The notes beneath the pieces were generated by a model that saw nothing but the letters and a program-made list of their open reading frames with translations, did not search any database and was not told the origin of the DNA. A stretch of 64,000 nucleotides of DNA from Syntrophales bacterium. GTDB lineage: Bacteria > Desulfobacterota > Syntrophia > Syntrophales > PHBD01. Where the stretch lies: contig DAOSEM010000004.1 in assembly GCA_035363115.1 (NCBI GenBank), positions 186,001 through 250,000 of the forward strand. The letters run 5' to 3'. Of this stretch, positions 18,035 to 25,038 are shown one piece after another. Every line of letters starts with the position of its first letter. Positions within the stretch are counted from its first letter, which is position 1. The translations under genes and the position numbers were made by a program.

Positions 18035-18607
18035 TCAGAATTCGATTCCCAGGCGGATCCGGGGTTCGACAATCACCCCGACCCCCTCGATGGTCTCCCG
18101 GTAGGAGCCGGAGCGAAGCTGGCCCGGAAGGCTCTGAAACCGCTCCCAGCGCCTTGTCTCCGGGGTCTCCCAGGGGGTGAGGCGCTTCAGGTGATCGTCT
18201 TCTCCGGGCATGGTGGACAGGGACAGGCGGAAGTTCCCATAGTAGAACTCGTTCCATGTGCTCCCGTTTGTTTTTTCTCCCTGCCCCGGGCCGGTATCGG
18301 ACGGGGCGGCCCAGAATTTCTCCCGGTCCTGCCAGGATTTGCCGAAGGGGAGAAAGCCGTTTCCTCCCAGGTATCGGCGAAGCTCCTCCCGGACGGCGGC
18401 CTCCTCCTTCCGGACCGATTCCCCGCTGCGGACCTCTTCTCCGGCAGACGATGCCGTGGAAGGGCCGGCGAGAACCTCATCCGGCGCCAGGCCCGCGACG
18501 ATGAATCCGGCGGGCCGGAAATCCGGACGCGACCCGGCGTGTAGAGCCGCGGGCTGCGGGGCCAGCAGCAGGATCAAGAGGACCTGCACGAGCAGCTTCT
18601 TCATCAT
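18035..18607 (-). CDS. Uncharacterised exported protein
   Basis: 190 aa with a clear signal peptide (about 1-24, LLVQVLLILLLAPQPAALHA). The mature protein has a polar, low-complexity linker (about 45-75) and a conserved-looking C-terminal half ending VGVIVEPRIRLGIEF. The final amphipathic strand with terminal Phe resembles an outer-membrane sorting signal, but the protein is too short for a full beta-barrel. The gene follows the amidase gene by five bases and is probably co-transcribed with it, which suggests an envelope role. No family recognised. Confidence 0.65.
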   Translation of the reverse strand: MMKKLLVQVLLILLLAPQPAALHAGSRPDFRPAGFIVAGLAPDEVLAGPSTASSAGEEVRSGESVRKEEAAVREELRRYLGGNGFLPFGKSWQDREKFWAAPSDTGPGQGEKTNGSTWNEFYYGNFRLSLSTMPGEDDHLKRLTPWETPETRRWERFQSLPGQLRSGSYRETIEGVGVIVEPRIRLGIEF

Positions 18608-18612
18608 CGCTT

Positions 18613-20406
18613 TTATCGGCCGGCAGGAGCCGGGACCCGGAGACGCCGGTTTACGTAGAGGGGATCGTCGCGCTGGATCGAATTCAGGGCCATCAGGCTC
18701 TCCACGGAGGTGTGATGGCGGCGGGCAATCTCCGTCAGGTTGTCGCCCTTCTTTACCCGGTAATAAATCATTCGTTCGCTCTTGCCCGCCGATGCCTTCT
18801 TCGGTTTTTCGTCGGACGCGGCGTCATCGGGATCCGTCCCGTCGGCGGGAATTTTCAGGAGGCGTCCCACAAACAGGGGATCGTCCCGCTTCATGTCGTT
18901 GGCCTCCAGGAGGGCCTGGAGCGAGACCTGCCGGTCCCGGGCGATCGATCCGAGCGACTCCCCCCTTTTCACCCGGTAGGTGAGGATGCGCCGCTTCGGT
19001 GCCTTCTCCCGGGTCCCCGCCACCTTCTTCGGCGCGACCGCTTCTTCTCCGGAGTCCAGGGCAGGCACCTTGATTTTCAGGCCCCAGAGGAGCGGATCGT
19101 CGATCTTCCTGTTGTTGAGCTTCAAGAGGACCGCCAGGGTTGTGCCGTACTTTTTCGCAATTCCGTCGAGGGTTTCACCTCGCTTTACGAGGTGAAGGGC
19201 CACGTCCGTCCGTTCACCCCGCCCCCTTTTCACGATCTTCACATCCGGGCCGCCGGTCTCTTCCGTCGGCAGAAACTCGGTGACGGCGTCGGCGATGGCC
19301 GCGGCGATCTTCTGCTGGTGCAGGCGGTGCTTGAGGAGCTTCTCCTCCTCCGGGTTAGAGATGTAGGCAGTCTCAACCAGGACGGAAGGAATGTCCGGCA
19401 GCTTCAGGACCCGGAAGGGGGCATGCTGCACGGTGGCGAACTTGATGCTTCCCACATGTCCCATGTGATTCAGGACCGTCGAGCCGAAGAGCCGGGACTG
19501 GTTGATGGTGTTCGTCTGGAACATGTTGAGCAGGATCGCATCGGTATCTTCGCCGTTCTCTTCCTCCGATACGCCGCCGATGATGTCCGAGAGGTTTTCA
19601 TTGGTCGCCAGGAGGCGGGCCGCCTCGTTGGAGGCCCCGGTCAGCGACAGGGCGTAGACAGAGCTGCCCCGGGCGTGGGTTCCCTTCACGGCGTCGGCAT
19701 GGATGCTGACGAAGAGGTCCGCACCGTATTCCTTCGCGATGGTGACGCGCTTACGGAAGGGCACATAGTAGTCGCCGCTCCGGGTCAGGAAGGCCCGGTA
19801 GCCCTCCCGGCCGTTCAACTCGTCTCGGAGCTTCCTGCCGATCTGGAGGACCACGTCCTTTTCCTTGGTGCCGTGGCGTCCGATCGCCCCCGGATCGTCT
19901 CCTCCGTGGCCGGGATCGATGATGACGATTCGGTCCCTCCGATCCTTCTTCACGGCCCGGCGGGTCTCGCTCTCCTTCTTTTCCAGGGCGGGCAGCCGGA
20001 GGTCCACCACCACCCGCTCGGGCCGGTCCTGGAAACGCTTCAGACGGAACACGTTCGACTCGGCACCCTCCGGGAGATGGAGCTCCGCCCGGAGGGCGTT
20101 CCCGGGGCCCCGTCCCAGGACGATCTTTTCAATGGCCGGCTTGTTCATTTCGAAGGAAGAGGGGAGGGAGTCCCGCGGGGTGGCATTCTGGAAATCGATG
20201 AAAACCCGGCCGGCTTCCTTGTGTACGGTGAAGACGATTCCATCGCTCACGTCAAAGACGACCCGGGTCTGGTCCGGGGCCGTCCAGTGGCGGACGTTCT
20301 GGATTTCCGCTCCCGCAAAAGCCGGGGCGGACATGAGCAAAATCAGGGGAATGACCGCCATGGCGGCCCGCAAAAGCGGACAGATCCTGGAATACAACAC
20401 CGACAT
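18613..20406 (-). CDS. N-acetylmuramoyl-L-alanine amidase with AMIN and three LysM domains
   Basis: 597 aa from ATG 20406; the open frame continues upstream antisense to metF and is not used. Order: signal peptide (about 1-32, ending APAFA), AMIN domain (about 35-145) for septal or peptidoglycan targeting, Amidase_3 catalytic domain (about 165-385) with IIDPGHGGDDPGAIG, SIHADAV and VLVETAYISNPEE zinc and catalytic residues, then three LysM repeats (each with the pattern YRVKRGESL..IA and DDPL). It cleaves the amide between MurNAc and the stem peptide, as AmiC does during cell separation. The C-terminal LysM repeats add peptidoglycan anchoring. Confidence 0.93.
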   Translation of the reverse strand: MSVLYSRICPLLRAAMAVIPLILLMSAPAFAGAEIQNVRHWTAPDQTRVVFDVSDGIVFTVHKEAGRVFIDFQNATPRDSLPSSFEMNKPAIEKIVLGRGPGNALRAELHLPEGAESNVFRLKRFQDRPERVVVDLRLPALEKKESETRRAVKKDRRDRIVIIDPGHGGDDPGAIGRHGTKEKDVVLQIGRKLRDELNGREGYRAFLTRSGDYYVPFRKRVTIAKEYGADLFVSIHADAVKGTHARGSSVYALSLTGASNEAARLLATNENLSDIIGGVSEEENGEDTDAILLNMFQTNTINQSRLFGSTVLNHMGHVGSIKFATVQHAPFRVLKLPDIPSVLVETAYISNPEEEKLLKHRLHQQKIAAAIADAVTEFLPTEETGGPDVKIVKRGRGERTDVALHLVKRGETLDGIAKKYGTTLAVLLKLNNRKIDDPLLWGLKIKVPALDSGEEAVAPKKVAGTREKAPKRRILTYRVKRGESLGSIARDRQVSLQALLEANDMKRDDPLFVGRLLKIPADGTDPDDAASDEKPKKASAGKSERMIYYRVKKGDNLTEIARRHHTSVESLMALNSIQRDDPLYVNRRLRVPAPAGR

Positions 20407-20514
20407 GAAGGCGATGTACCAGCATTGACCAGGAAAATCAACCGGTTTCACGAAATGTGGTTGACAAGGAACGGCCGAAATGACATGAATACCGGCCTTT
20501 AACGGAGCCTCGAT

Positions 20515-21432
20515 ATGGAAATCAAGAAAATCCTGAAGGAAAACCGATTCTGCCTCTCCTTCGAGGTATTTCCGCCCAAGCGGGAGGGAAACCTGGAGAG
20601 CCTGTTCTCGACGATCGGGGAACTGGGCACGTTCGATCCCCACTTCATCTCCGTCACCTATGGCGCGGGCGGAAGCACCCGCGACAAGACCCTGGAGATC
20701 GCCTCGAAGGTGAAAAACGACTTCCAGCGGGAAGTGCTGGGGCACCTGACCTGCGTCGAGGCCACCCGGGACGACATTGCCCGGACGCTGGACGCCTTCC
20801 GCGAGCGGAACATCGAGAACATCCTTGCCCTCCGGGGAGATCCGCCGGCGGGACAGGAGACATTCACACCCACCCCCGGGGGCTTCCACTTCGCCAGCGA
20901 CCTGGTGGAGTTCATCCACCGGGGGTGGCCCTTCTGCATCGGCGTGGCGGGATATCCCGAGGGCCATCCCGAAGCGGCCTCTTTCGACGACGACCTGAAA
21001 AACCTCAAGAAGAAGATTGATGCCGGGGCGGATTTCATCGTTACCCAGCTCTTCTTCAACAACGAGTTTTTCTTTCGTTTCCGCGACCGCGCCCGGGCCA
21101 TGAAGATCCAGGTCCCCATCCTGCCGGGGCTGTGGCCCATCCTGAACTACAACCAGATCAAGCGGATCGTCGGCCTCTGCGGCGCCACGATTCCCTCCGG
21201 CCTGGGCGATAAGCTGGACCGCGTCATGGAGCGGCCCGGGGAGGTCGAGAAGTACGGCCTGGAGCATGCCGTCCGGCAGGCCGAGGAGCTGATCCGGAGT
21301 GGTGTCGACGGCCTGCACATCTACTGCATGAACCGGAGCGAGCCCGTCAGGGCCATCCTGGGGGCCGTGAGCATCCCACGGGGAAGGGCGGAAGATCCGG
21401 GAGCGGCGGAGGCCGGGCGGATCCGGTCCTGA
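20515..21432 (+). CDS. metF: 5,10-methylenetetrahydrofolate reductase
   Basis: 305 aa FAD-dependent TIM-barrel enzyme that reduces methylene-THF to methyl-THF for methionine synthesis or the methyl branch of the Wood-Ljungdahl pathway. Family motifs are present: SFEVFPPKREGN near the N-terminus, SVTYGAGGS, HLTCVEATRDDI, NILALRGDPP, GYPEGHPEA and FIVTQLFFNN. Length is normal. It is divergent from the amidase gene and followed by a strong terminator, so it is probably monocistronic. A TTGACA lies 54 bp upstream (20461-20466) and may be its -35 box. Confidence 0.95.
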   Translation: MEIKKILKENRFCLSFEVFPPKREGNLESLFSTIGELGTFDPHFISVTYGAGGSTRDKTLEIASKVKNDFQREVLGHLTCVEATRDDIARTLDAFRERNIENILALRGDPPAGQETFTPTPGGFHFASDLVEFIHRGWPFCIGVAGYPEGHPEAASFDDDLKNLKKKIDAGADFIVTQLFFNNEFFFRFRDRARAMKIQVPILPGLWPILNYNQIKRIVGLCGATIPSGLGDKLDRVMERPGEVEKYGLEHAVRQAEELIRSGVDGLHIYCMNRSEPVRAILGAVSIPRGRAEDPGAAEAGRIRS

Positions 21433-21550
21433 CGAACATTCCCGGAATATTCACGAAGACGGAATCAGGCGGCGGGAAGATTCCCTGAAACTTCCCGGCA
21501 CCTGGTGAGACAGACCGTTCGAAAGCGGGCGATCGGCCCGGACGGTACAG

Positions 21551-21591
21551 GCGTCGACCGACGGATTCAATCCGGGTCGACGCTTTTTTTT
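21551..21591 (+). terminator. Rho-independent terminator after metF
   Basis: GCGTCGACC and GGTCGACGC form a 9-bp stem (21551-21559 with 21575-21583) followed directly by eight T residues. This is the clearest intrinsic terminator of the window and isolates metF from the XRE gene. Confidence 0.9.
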
Positions 21592-21654
21592 GCCCTGCAG
21601 AAAGATCCGTAAACGCGTCTCGGAGGAAGAATCAGATGTGTAAGTAAAATAAAC

Positions 21655-21681
21655 TTGACAATATGTAAAATAGAGTATACT
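21655..21681 (+). promoter_or_regulatory. Sigma70-type promoter of the XRE/membrane-protein pair
   Basis: A consensus TTGACA (21655-21660) is followed after 15 bp by TATACT (21676-21681), 35 bp before the ATG at 21717. The spacer is shorter than the usual 17 bp. Two copies of TGTAA(G)TAAAAT-like sequence (21639 and 21664) flank the -35 box and could be binding sites of the regulator encoded just downstream. Confidence 0.6.
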
Positions 21682-21716
21682 AACGCCCATCACGATCAAG
21701 ACCAAGGAAACCCGGG

Positions 21717-21947
21717 ATGCCGAAATCTCTGCCGCAGTTGAAAATTGTGAATCGCCTGCATGTTCTGCGGGCGGAGCGCCGGATCACCCAGGAGCAGCTT
21801 GCAAGGGAGGTCGGTGTGACGAGGGCGACGATCATCGCGATCGAGGGAGGGGGGTACAATCCGTCCCTTGAACTGGCGTTTCGCATCGCCCGGTATTTTC
21901 AGACGGACATAAACTTGATTTTCCAGATTGCTGAGGAGGAGAAATGA
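21717..21947 (+). CDS. Small XRE-family HTH regulator
   Basis: 76 aa, nearly all one helix-turn-helix domain: RLHVLRAERRITQEQLAREV, then GVTRATIIAIEGGGYNPSLELAFRIA. It is of the short Cro/C1 type that regulates an adjacent membrane protein in many bacteria. The stop overlaps the ATG of the next gene, so the two are translationally coupled. It likely autoregulates from its own promoter. Confidence 0.88.
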   Translation: MPKSLPQLKIVNRLHVLRAERRITQEQLAREVGVTRATIIAIEGGGYNPSLELAFRIARYFQTDINLIFQIAEEEK

Positions 21948-22540
21948 AACGGTTCGATACAATCCTGCTGAAGGTCTTTCTATATGGGCTTCCCGTCGGC
22001 GTCGTATTCGCCGTTTTCGGCTATTGCTACAGCCAGGGTTTGCTGGATCGGAACAGCAGTCTTGCCGGACTTGTGAATTCGCTTTCCGGATTGTTCATTG
22101 CGGCCTGGATGGCGATTTCCCTTTATCTTTGTTTTCGGTTGATGGTCTCCGAGACCCTGAGAGATCAGGTGATCTCCAGGATCACCTTCATGAGAGAGCG
22201 GGACGAGCGCGAAGCCGTCCTGACGGGAAGGGCAACCAGAACCACGTTTCTGATCACGCTGGCCATGTTGTTTTTCCTGTTTTTCCTCTCCTGTGTTCAG
22301 GTGTCGGTTTACCGCGTCCCACCCGAGCAGGCTGTTGACGGCAAGACGGGGATGATCAGCCTGGGTGTTGGTTTCCATCTGCTCGAACAGGATAAAGAGG
22401 TTCAGGTATCAGGAACGCTCCAGCGGGAAAACATCTTTCTGTACAATGGATTGCCTGTTTCAAGCGAGGCGCTCATCCTGCTCTTGATCGCGCTGCAGAT
22501 CGGTTCCTATAATGATTCGATGCGTCGGCTCATGAAATGA
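21944..22540 (+). CDS. Multi-pass membrane protein paired with XRE regulator
   Basis: 198 aa with about four hydrophobic segments (near 10-32, 42-68, 98-120 and 168-184). The long polar stretch between the third and fourth may lie outside the membrane. No family is recognised with certainty, although small XRE plus membrane-protein pairs of this shape are common. Start ATG 21944 overlaps the regulator stop (ATGA). The lower GC of this pair compared with metF suggests acquisition. Confidence 0.75.
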   Translation: MKRFDTILLKVFLYGLPVGVVFAVFGYCYSQGLLDRNSSLAGLVNSLSGLFIAAWMAISLYLCFRLMVSETLRDQVISRITFMRERDEREAVLTGRATRTTFLITLAMLFFLFFLSCVQVSVYRVPPEQAVDGKTGMISLGVGFHLLEQDKEVQVSGTLQRENIFLYNGLPVSSEALILLLIALQIGSYNDSMRRLMK

Positions 22541-22673
22541 TCGCCCGAAATGCGGACCGGTCCTTCCACTCTCCTGCCGGCATAGAAACACGATTTTACC
22601 GGCACGCATAAAATTTTGGGAAGAGGTGATTCAGGAGAAAAGGGTGATTGGACAGGATGTCCAGAGAAGGGAA

Positions 22674-22705
22674 AGCCCGCACCATGCGGGAACATGATCC
22701 GGGCT
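22674..22705 (+). repeat. REP-like hairpin element, copy 1
   Basis: A 32-base imperfect palindrome begins AGCCCG, has CATG either side of the loop CGGGAA, and ends CGGGCT. Its sequence matches the reverse complement of the element at 22872-22902 with only a few differences, and the likeness continues a few bases into the flanks. This makes an inverted pair about 170 bp apart, the layout of bacterial REP/BIME elements. Confidence 0.6.
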
Positions 22706-22871
22706 CCGCTTTGTCAAGCGTGTTTCCCTGTCGCGTTCAACCTCTGGATTAGGTGATTTTCTAACATACAAAGCTTCAAAAGGGAACGGAAATATTTAAG
22801 CATGTTTAAGATCCGAAAGATCAACAGGGAGTTCTGCGGGAGGAGATGACAGACAGGACATAAAAAGCGAA

Positions 22872-22902
22872 AGCCCGGTCCATGTTCCCGCATGGCCGGG
22901 CT
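22872..22902 (-). repeat. REP-like hairpin element, copy 2 (inverted)
   Basis: AGCCCGG, T, CCATG, a loop TTCCCG, then CATGG and CCGGGCT form a 12-bp stem with a single bulge. Read on the minus strand it is followed by TTTCGCTTTTT, so it could also end minus-strand transcription. Near-identical inverted copy of the element at 22674-22705. Confidence 0.6.
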
Positions 22903-23172
22903 CTCTAAATCTCGTTCCAGAGTTTTCGAACGCATAACAGGGAAGAGATGAACTCCTGGAACGGACCTGCGTGCATTATGCAAAAAAAGATACATCTGTC
23001 AATACGGGTTTTCCGTACGTAAATGAGTTTTCTGTGAATTTACAATGTTAAGTGGATCAGAGAACTACGTTCAAGCCGGAGATCTTCGTCTCCAACCGGA
23101 ACCGGAAAAAGGGGTCAACGGTTCTTCATTGACATAGAATCAATAAATGCAAGGCATTCGGCATCCGGTCAT

Positions 23173-23733
23173 TCAGCGGGACTGCAGGGGGGAATCCGCC
23201 GATCTTTTCGCCTTTGCCTTCCGATACACCATTGGGAGCACGATTCGGCACAGGAATTTCCTCCAGCCGGATAGTGAGTGAGCGTGACCGGAAAGGCTGC
23301 GGCCGCATTGACTGCATTCCGATGCATACCAAGAAAACGGAGTGCTGCATTCGGAGCAGGACCAGCGCTTCTTTTGCGTATCCAGCCAATGGACGGCGCC
23401 GTCACGTTGAATGGATTTGAGGTTGGGTACGGCCTCGCGGGCATGGGGGAGGAACTTGGCGGAGGACTGCCACGCCCTGTACGTCCTGCAGGGATAATCG
23501 CCACAGTCGATGCAGTGTGCAATCCCTTTGTCCCGGGCACAGCGGCGCAGGCTGCACATGCTGCAACCAGCGTATACGACGTCCGATTTGCACCCGCCGC
23601 AGACAAGATCCGCACTGGGCACGCTTCCGAGACAGGCGGCCAATCCGTCCGCACGACCGGTTTGGCCGAACATGGCGATCGAACAGGCGCTGCAGTAGAG
23701 CCCGCAATACGTATCCGGGTTGAAAGGATTCAT
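23173..23733 (-). CDS. DUF3795 cysteine-rich protein
   Basis: 186 aa. The N-terminal domain starts YCGLYCSACSIAMFG and continues with regularly spaced cysteines (CGGC, CSMCSLRRC, HCIDCGDYPC), the DUF3795 pattern of a probable metal- or iron-sulfur-binding fold. A second cluster CSECSTPFSWYASECSQCG forms a zinc-ribbon-like unit (about 124-142). Function unknown; such proteins are common in anaerobes. Upstream lies the DUF4337 remnant on the same strand. Confidence 0.82.
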   Translation of the reverse strand: MNPFNPDTYCGLYCSACSIAMFGQTGRADGLAACLGSVPSADLVCGGCKSDVVYAGCSMCSLRRCARDKGIAHCIDCGDYPCRTYRAWQSSAKFLPHAREAVPNLKSIQRDGAVHWLDTQKKRWSCSECSTPFSWYASECSQCGRSLSGHAHSLSGWRKFLCRIVLPMVYRKAKAKRSADSPLQSR

Positions 23734-23744
23734 ATAACCCCAAT

Positions 23745-23957
23745 TCAGAACAGGTGAACCGCCATTGACGCGAACAGGCCGATGGCGCCAAGAATCAAGG
23801 CAACCACTCCCAGACCTCCCGATATCCAGATCAGGGCGGCCACACCCGTGATGATTTCCGCCGAGGCCATGACGATGGTGATCTGCAGTGCCGCAGAGGA
23901 TAGTTCATAATAGTGGCAAGCGGCCATGACACGCAAGCGGTTCTGCACGGCCGCTTT
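23745..23957 (-). pseudogene. Truncated DUF4337-like membrane protein (C-terminal remnant)
   Basis: The last 70 codons read as the C-terminal half of DUF4337 proteins: a polar helix with HYYELSSAALQITIVMASAEIIT, then two hydrophobic segments (GVAALIWISGGLGVVALILG and the following stretch). The frame stays open upstream to 24284, but that part is proline- and arginine-rich, has no family likeness and no good ribosome site. It looks like a 5'-truncated gene fused to unrelated sequence. It could still be expressed as a small two-helix protein. Confidence 0.5.
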
Positions 23958-24288
23958 GGCACGGACGTACACATTCCATGCGTCCCTCCCTGAGGTGAAA
24001 TCCCCGGACCTCAATGCCGAGACTCGCGACGGCGGGATCCTGAATCGGAGACCGGGCGGCTGGAACCCGAAAGACCGGGGCATTCCCGGAAAACTCATGA
24101 AGGACGAGGAGATCCGCGGCATTGCCGCGAATAAGCGGTTGACAACGGTTCTGAAAAATGGCAAAAGCGGTTCCTTCTTTGAACACGTCCAGCCGGAGAA
24201 GGAGTCCCGGGAGGGCTCGACACCGGCGGATGATCGGCGCTTCGGACGACCGGCATGAGCGGTTGCCGCGAGCGGCCGTAACAATACA
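23958..24288. other. 331-bp stretch without a recognisable gene
   Basis: Between the DUF4337 remnant and tRNA-Arg, open frames exist on both strands but none shows family similarity, a signal peptide or a convincing ribosome site. It may be debris of island decay or the tRNA promoter region. Confidence 0.4.
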
Positions 24289-24365
24289 GGGCGATTAGCT
24301 CAGGTGGATAGAGCGTTGGTCTCCGGAACCAAAGGCCCCGCGTTCGAGTCGCGGATCGCCCACCA
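24289..24365 (+). tRNA. tRNA-Arg (anticodon CCG)
   Basis: A full cloverleaf can be folded by eye. Acceptor GGGCGAT pairs with ATCGCCC, the D arm is GCTC...GAGC, the anticodon stem TTGGT/ACCAA encloses loop CTCCGGA with anticodon CCG, and the T arm is CCGCG-TTCGAGT-CGCGG. The discriminator A and CCA are encoded. The 3' end adjoins the remains of a tyrosine recombinase, as is usual where tRNA-Arg serves as an integration site. Confidence 0.95.
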
Positions 24366-24850
24366 TAAAAATCGCGGACTTGGCGGAGGAGGGCAGGGAA
24401 TCAGAAAGGCAAAAATCGGGATTTGTGACAAAATGTGACAGTCCGGTTTCTTGCTCCCCCGAACCGTCAGGTTTCGCGTTCACATCAAGGGCGGTCAGCT
24501 TGTTCAGCAGGTTGACCGCCTTTTTCTTGTGCTCTTGGCTAAGATGTACGTAGCGGAGGGGCATGCTCATCGTCTTGTGCCCAAGAATCTCCTGGACATC
24601 CTTCAGGCTGGCACCGGCCATAATAAGTTGACTGGCAGCCGTTGCCGTAGGTCATGGAATCGGAAATCATGTATCCCGGCCTCTTGCAGGGCCTTGCGAT
24701 ATGACTTCTTGATGTCTTTGATCGGCTCGATCCTGTTGTTAACAGCCAATTTGCAGACGTTCGTGTTAACGATGTCGTTTCCTTTTTCCGCTTCTTCTCT
24801 TTTCCAGATGATGGGTCATAGATAAAGACGTGCTCAGGGCAGGTCAACCT
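24295..24850 (-). pseudogene. Decayed tyrosine recombinase (integrase) next to tRNA-Arg
   Basis: Two frames carry pieces of the catalytic domain of a phage-type integrase. Upstream: KSYRKALQEAGIHDFRFHDLR. After a one-base loss near 24650, the other frame continues ASQLIMAGASLKDVQEILGHKT and then LRYVHLSQEHKKKAVNLLNKL. These include the RxxH-box region, the LGHKT box and the catalytic Tyr context (Y-x-HLS). A second frame change lies near 24780 and the N-terminal domain is missing. The last frame reads on into the tRNA, as is typical for integrases beside their attachment site. It marks a former integrated element. Confidence 0.8.
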
Positions 24851-25038
24851 ATTATCGCACGGCGGAATACCCGGGAGAGGCGTTTTCGATTGGAAAAGAC
24901 ATCAAGAAGAAATCGAAGTGAGTTAAAATTGATAGCTTACGATTCAGAAGCTCAGTTATAAATATGTAAAAAATATACAACTCCAGCGACATACGTGTTA
25001 AGAACAGACACGATATTTCATCGAAAAGGAGCATGATC

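Larger units (their letters stand above)
22541..23172. other. 632-bp non-coding stretch with repeats
   Basis: No supportable gene is present. Open frames here are short and lack ribosome sites and family similarity. The stretch is AT-richer than the flanks and carries the two hairpin elements listed separately. It also has a small GGAGA/TCTCC hairpin near 23080 and an ATTGA/TCAAT inverted repeat at 23128-23144. Confidence 0.55.

Noticed and set aside
20407..21318. N-terminal extension of the amidase frame across metF.
   Set aside because: The signal peptide begins at the ATG at 20406; the extension is antisense to metF.
22714..22995. Small minus-strand open frame between the two hairpin elements.
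   Set aside because: It overlaps a repeat element, has no clear ribosome site, and shows no family or membrane pattern.
24366..24420. A nearby direct repeat of the tRNA-Arg 3' end as a second attachment site.
   Set aside because: No second copy of the tRNA end was noticed by eye in the window, so island borders cannot be drawn.
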